In this document: one piece after another, positions 6,405-9,380 of the stretch
How positions within the stretch are numbered: the first letter of the stretch is position 1
Layout of the letters: every line of letters starts with the position of its first letter
Program-made: the position numbers and the translations under genes
Notes under the pieces: model-generated
What the model was told of the DNA's origin: nothing
Database searches by the model: none
What the model saw: the letters and a program-made list of their open reading frames with translations, nothing else
Assembly: GCA_021780285.1 (NCBI GenBank)
Contig: JAJXZA010000313.1
Location: forward strand, 1 to 9,380
DNA from: Planctomycetota bacterium
GTDB lineage: Bacteria > Planctomycetota > Phycisphaerae > WQYP01
DNA length: 9,380 nt
Direction: 5' to 3'

Positions 6405-7700
6405 TTACGCAGCGGGATCAATGATATTCAATCGCACCGCTTTGCCCTTGGTGCACTTGAGCCGGTCTATTTCAAGAACGGCCTTTGCAATGTCACCCTC
6501 GACCGCTTCGTGTGTGGTGATTACCAGCGGCACATAGGCGCCCGCCTTCGATTCATGCTGCGCAATGGCCGAGAGGCTGATGCCTCGTCGGCCCAGGATG
6601 CCGGTAATCTGGTGCATGACGCCGGGCGAATCCAGAGCGGTAATGCGCAGGTAATTGCGAGCGACGATTTTATTCGCCGGCAAAAAGCGACCTTTCGTTC
6701 GTTTGGTAAGCAGCGGCAGGTTGGCAAACAGAAGCGATGCTGTGCCCATGGCAGCCTCGACTATATCCGCAATAACGGCGCTGGCAGTCGGCTTGGGGCC
6801 GGCGCCGCGACCATAATAAGTAGTCTGGCCGGCCGCATGACCGAAGACGCTTATAGCGTTAAACGGCCCGTGCACATTGGCCAAAACGCTCCTGGCTGGA
6901 ATGAGCGTTGGCGCAACGCGCAGCGAAATGCCGCCGGCGGTGCGCTCGCCAATGGCCAGAAGTTTGCAGGTATAGCCGAGTTCGCGGCTGAATTTTAAAT
7001 CCAGATCGTCCAGGTTATTGATGCCGCAAATGTTTATCTTTTCAAACGGTACCTGCACACCAAAAGCCAGAGCTGCGAGGATGGCCAGTTTATGGGCGCT
7101 GTCAATGCCGCTGACATCAAACGTTGGGTCTGGCTCGGCAAACCCTTCGGCCTGCGCACCGCTTAGCGCCTCGGCGTAGCTTTGGCCGCTGGCCGACATC
7201 TGCGAAAGAATGTAATTACACGTGCCATTGACGATACCAATGACCCGATCAATGGAATTGGCGATAAGTCCGCGCGTCAGCGCCATGATGATGGGAATAG
7301 CTCCGCCGCACGATGCTTCAAAGCAAATGCACCGCCCGGCCTTGCTGGCGGCGGCAAAAAGCTCCGAACCATGCAATGCGAGTAAATGCTTATTGGCGGT
7401 AACCACATGTTTACCGGCAGCCAAAGAGCGCAGCAGCAACGTTCGGGCCGGCTCGATGCCACCCATCAGTTCAACGACGATTGTAACCGCAGGATCGGCA
7501 AGAATATCTTCGGCATTGGTGGTGATCAGACGCTGGGGCACCATGCGGTTGCGAGACTTGCGTTTGTCGCGCACCAAAATACGCCGCAATTCCAACCGCT
7601 GGCCGGAACGCTCCTGAAGATGGCTTTTTTCGGCGAGAAGCATTTCCGCCACCGCGCTGCCGACAGTGCCGCAGCCAAGCAGCGCCAATCCGGTTGTCAT
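6405..7700 (-). CDS. hom: Homoserine dehydrogenase with C-terminal ACT domain
   Basis: Hom reduces aspartate 4-semialdehyde to homoserine with NAD(P)H, the branch point to threonine and methionine. With the ATG at 7700 it has 431 residues, normal for the monofunctional ACT-containing form. It starts with the Rossmann motif GCGTVG (9-14), followed by TANKHLLA (101-108) and NGTCNYIL (158-165). The catalytic signature is GFAEPDP...DVSGIDSAHKLAIL (186-208) with the expected D200 and K204. The ACT domain spans about 350-423 (YLRITALDSPGVMHQITGIL) and suggests allosteric control by an end-product amino acid, usually threonine. A GTG at 7715 would add five residues, but the ATG has GGAG nine bases upstream and matches family N-termini. 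It has its own promoter after the helicase gene and is followed at once by the ApgM-like gene, so the pair should be co-transcribed. Confidence 0.96.
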   Translation of the reverse strand: MTTGLALLGCGTVGSAVAEMLLAEKSHLQERSGQRLELRRILVRDKRKSRNRMVPQRLITTNAEDILADPAVTIVVELMGGIEPARTLLLRSLAAGKHVVTANKHLLALHGSELFAAASKAGRCICFEASCGGAIPIIMALTRGLIANSIDRVIGIVNGTCNYILSQMSASGQSYAEALSGAQAEGFAEPDPTFDVSGIDSAHKLAILAALAFGVQVPFEKINICGINNLDDLDLKFSRELGYTCKLLAIGERTAGGISLRVAPTLIPARSVLANVHGPFNAISVFGHAAGQTTYYGRGAGPKPTASAVIADIVEAAMGTASLLFANLPLLTKRTKGRFLPANKIVARNYLRITALDSPGVMHQITGILGRRGISLSAIAQHESKAGAYVPLVITTHEAVEGDIAKAVLEIDRLKCTKGKAVRLNIIDPAA

Positions 7701-7723
7701 GCCTTTGTACTCCACTGTTAGGT

Positions 7724-7749
7724 ATCGAGCGCCTCATCTGGCGTACGAT
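7724..7749. promoter_or_regulatory. Imperfect inverted repeat in the predicted hom leader
   Basis: ATCGAGCGCC (7724-7733) and GGCGTACGAT (7740-7749) match as an inverted repeat at 8 of 10 positions, with a 6-base loop. On the minus strand it would begin at or next to the predicted transcription start and form a hairpin at the 5' end of the hom mRNA, two 4-bp helices split by a 2-by-2 internal loop. It could be an operator overlapping +1 or an RNA-stabilising stem. The symmetry is seen directly; the role is inferred. Confidence 0.35.
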
Positions 7750-7756
7750 GTGCAGG

Positions 7757-7786
7757 ATTATATCGTGCTTTTTATGGAGATGTCAT
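7757..7786 (-). promoter_or_regulatory. Sigma-70-type promoter for hom and the ApgM-like gene
   Basis: On the minus strand the -35 box ATGACA (7786-7781, five of six consensus bases) is followed by an 18-base spacer and a perfect -10 box TATAAT (7762-7757). Transcription should start near 7750 and give a leader of about 50 bases before the hom ATG at 7700. The -35 box lies 11 bases after the helicase stop, so hom can be expressed independently of the helicase gene. It is the best promoter match I found in the window. Confidence 0.65.
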
Positions 7787-7797
7787 TGTGTCTGCAT

Positions 7798-9171
7798 TCA
7801 GCGGCGCCGACGGGTTGGAAAGCGACCCGTGATGGGGCGGGGCTTGGCGGCTGCGGCCGGCTGGGTAAAGCTTACCGGTGCGTAACCCTCGGTTATGGGT
7901 GGGGTGGGCGATGGTTGGTCGGTTGGCAATGGGCCAGCCGCATGGCCCCCGGCGGGAGTCTCAGTGCCATCATGGGCGCCCGCGCCATGAGCCTCCAAAT
8001 GACGTTTGGATGGTTCAGGTGAGGGTATAAAGCCCGGTATGCGAAAGTCTTCAAACAGATGGTTTATGAGCTTTTCAATCTCGGTTTGAAGCTGCGCCTG
8101 GCCCACCGAAACAAATGTAAATGCCTTGCCCGTAGCCCCCATGCGGGCCGTGCGGCCCACACGGTGAACATATACCTCGGGGTCTTCAGGAATGTCGTAA
8201 TTGATTACATGCGTAATTTCATGTACGTCAATTCCACGGCTGGCAAGGTCGGTGGCCACCAGCACGCTGATTTTTCCGGTGCGAAAGCCGCGCATCACGC
8301 GCTCCCGCTTGTTCTGCAATAAATCGCCGTGAATCGGCGAAGCATTGACGCCGCGAAGTTTAAGTGAGTGCGCCACTTTGTCTACGCTGCGCTTGGTACG
8401 GCAGAAGATGATAGCCAACTTTGGGTTTTCATGGCGAATAAGCATTTGCAGCGCCCGGAGTTTGTCCCACGGTTGCACGCCCACCATATATTGCGTTGCC
8501 TCGGGGTTGGTGAGCGTGTCTTCGGCCTTGGCCGTGAAAATTCGCTGCGGATTGGTCATGTGCTTGGCAACGAGCCGCTCAATTTCATCGTTGATGGTGG
8601 CCGAGACGAAAATGGTCTGATGCGGGCCTGAGCAGGCCCCCAGGATTTTGCGGACATCATCACGAAAGCCGATGTCAAACATGCGGTCTACTTCGTCACA
8701 AACCACAAATCGCATGCGATCCAGCGGCAATACGCCGCGTTCATAAAGATCAATAATTCTGCCCGGCGTGCCTACCACCACATGGGGATGACGCTCCAGC
8801 AGTTTGATGTCGTGGCTGACCTTTTGACCGCCGTATATCACCTGCAGCCGAATGGGCTTGTGTTTGGCAAAGCGAATAAGTTCCGCTTCAACCTGCACAG
8901 CCAATTCACGGGTGGGAACGACGACGATTGCCTGAAAGGGTTGATGTACGTCGAGCCGCTGCATAATGGGCAGGCCGAAGGCCGCGGTTTTGCCGGTGCC
9001 GGTGCGGGCCTGACCGAGGCAGTCAGCTCCGGTGAGCGCAATCGGAATAAGTTTCTGTTGAATTTCGGATGGCTCGGTAAAATGTATTTCCGCCAGGGCA
9101 AGCAGCAATGCCTGTTCCAAGCCTAAAGTCGCAAAAGCCGCCGGTAGTTGAAGGTGTGCCGAATCTGTCAT
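7798..9171 (-). CDS. DEAD-box ATP-dependent RNA helicase with DEVD motif II
   Basis: This 457-residue protein is an ATP-driven RNA-unwinding enzyme of the DEAD-box family, expected to act in the cytosol on ribosome assembly or RNA decay; which role cannot be told. Motifs in order: Q motif with F13 and Q38, Walker A ARTGTGKT (55-62), PTREL (86-90), GG (114-115), TPGR (135-138), motif II DEVD (159-162), SAT (190-192), IFCRTKRS (255-262), HGDLLQNKRE (281-290), VATDLASRGID (305-315) and YVHRVGRTARMG (334-345). The second alanine of classical DEAD is valine; both acidic residues are kept, so activity should be intact. After the second RecA domain (to about 380) comes a 75-residue Pro/Ala/Gly/His-rich tail ending RRRR, probably a disordered RNA-binding extension. 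The ATG at 9171 has AGGA five bases upstream. No terminator is evident before the hom promoter, so read-through into hom is possible. The sub-family (RhlE, CsdA and others) was not resolved, so no symbol is given. Confidence 0.94.
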   Translation of the reverse strand: MTDSAHLQLPAAFATLGLEQALLLALAEIHFTEPSEIQQKLIPIALTGADCLGQARTGTGKTAAFGLPIMQRLDVHQPFQAIVVVPTRELAVQVEAELIRFAKHKPIRLQVIYGGQKVSHDIKLLERHPHVVVGTPGRIIDLYERGVLPLDRMRFVVCDEVDRMFDIGFRDDVRKILGACSGPHQTIFVSATINDEIERLVAKHMTNPQRIFTAKAEDTLTNPEATQYMVGVQPWDKLRALQMLIRHENPKLAIIFCRTKRSVDKVAHSLKLRGVNASPIHGDLLQNKRERVMRGFRTGKISVLVATDLASRGIDVHEITHVINYDIPEDPEVYVHRVGRTARMGATGKAFTFVSVGQAQLQTEIEKLINHLFEDFRIPGFIPSPEPSKRHLEAHGAGAHDGTETPAGGHAAGPLPTDQPSPTPPITEGYAPVSFTQPAAAAKPRPITGRFPTRRRR

Positions 9172-9380
9172 GAAGTTCCTAACTCACTATTTTTCCATAA
9201 ACATCATAGGCCAAGCAGGCCAAGGCAACAAGGAACCTGCAATAGATGATTCCCCCAGGGCAAAATCATATGTAGAGTTTCCAATATCATGCCCGGCAAG
9301 CCAGACGGTGCCGCTGTGGGCGGTATCGGGTGGTTTTCGGCGCAAGTATGTGTTTTTTGGCGATCTTGCTCGGACTTTTC
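9172..9380 (-). other. Region upstream of the helicase gene: SD, weak promoter, possible end of another gene
   Basis: On the minus strand the helicase Shine-Dalgarno AGGA (9180-9177) is clear. A weak promoter candidate is TATGAT (9208-9203) with TTGTTG 17 bases upstream (9231-9226); the -35 matches only three of six positions. The heptamer GGCCAAG occurs twice (9209-9215 and 9218-9224). One minus-strand frame is open from the window edge to TAG at 9187-9189 and would encode 63 residues ending PWPAWPMMFMEK. If real, it is the 3' end of an upstream gene 15 bases before the helicase start, which would explain the weak promoter. I recognise no family in it. A plus-strand frame (ATG 9289 to the edge) occupies the complementary codon phase, so at most one of the two is likely coding. 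Confidence 0.3.

Noticed and set aside
5988..6998. 336-codon plus-strand open frame
   Set aside because: It is antisense to hom and the ApgM-like gene, both of which have complete family motifs; the composition is typical of an antisense shadow.
7701..7715. GTG start at 7715 for hom
   Set aside because: It has no ribosome binding site; the ATG at 7700 has GGAG nine bases upstream and fits the family N-terminus.
9175..9236. GTTCCT/AGGAAC inverted repeat around the helicase start region
   Set aside because: The six-base arms are about 50 bases apart, and one arm lies upstream of the predicted transcription start; likely chance.

Overview
The window carries six recognisable protein genes in two converging blocks. 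It looks like a chromosomal housekeeping region of a moderately GC-rich bacterium. I see no mobile element, tRNA, rRNA or CRISPR array. A planctomycete-like (PVC) or other deep-branching anaerobe-type genome is my best guess. The reasons are the combination of a membrane pyrophosphatase, a bacterial PolX, and an ApgM-like enzyme beside homoserine dehydrogenase in place of a normal homoserine kinase. Taxonomy cannot be settled from this stretch alone.

Plus strand, left block (1-5131). The window opens inside ispD (isoprenoid precursor synthesis), whose stop overlaps the start of polX (a DNA polymerase X with a PHP phosphoesterase domain) by four bases, so the two are probably translationally coupled. 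A 341-base gap without a convincing gene follows. It holds several small hairpins, including one with a UUCG tetraloop and a palindrome near the next start. After it comes hppA, a membrane-integral pyrophosphatase whose GNTTKA motif marks the potassium-independent, proton-pumping class. It has an unusual signal-like, serine-rich N-terminal extension. The end of hppA lies inside a perfect 13-bp inverted repeat that separates it from the opposing block.

Minus strand, right block (9380-5154). In transcription order this is a DEAD-box RNA helicase (motif II reads DEVD, with a basic low-complexity tail), then hom (homoserine dehydrogenase with ACT domain), then an ApgM-superfamily phosphomutase-like protein. 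hom has its own good sigma-70-type promoter (perfect TATAAT) just after the helicase stop, with an imperfect hairpin in the predicted leader. The ApgM-like gene follows hom directly. This pairing fits the proposed non-canonical homoserine kinase (the TIGR02535-type family), so the two enzymes would take aspartate semialdehyde to phosphohomoserine for threonine synthesis.

The last ~190 bases upstream of the helicase have one minus-strand frame open to the window edge. It could be the end of another gene, but this is weakly supported. I found no clearly new multi-gene system. The points most worth following are the hom/ApgM pairing, the structured gap before hppA, and the extra N-terminus of the pyrophosphatase.
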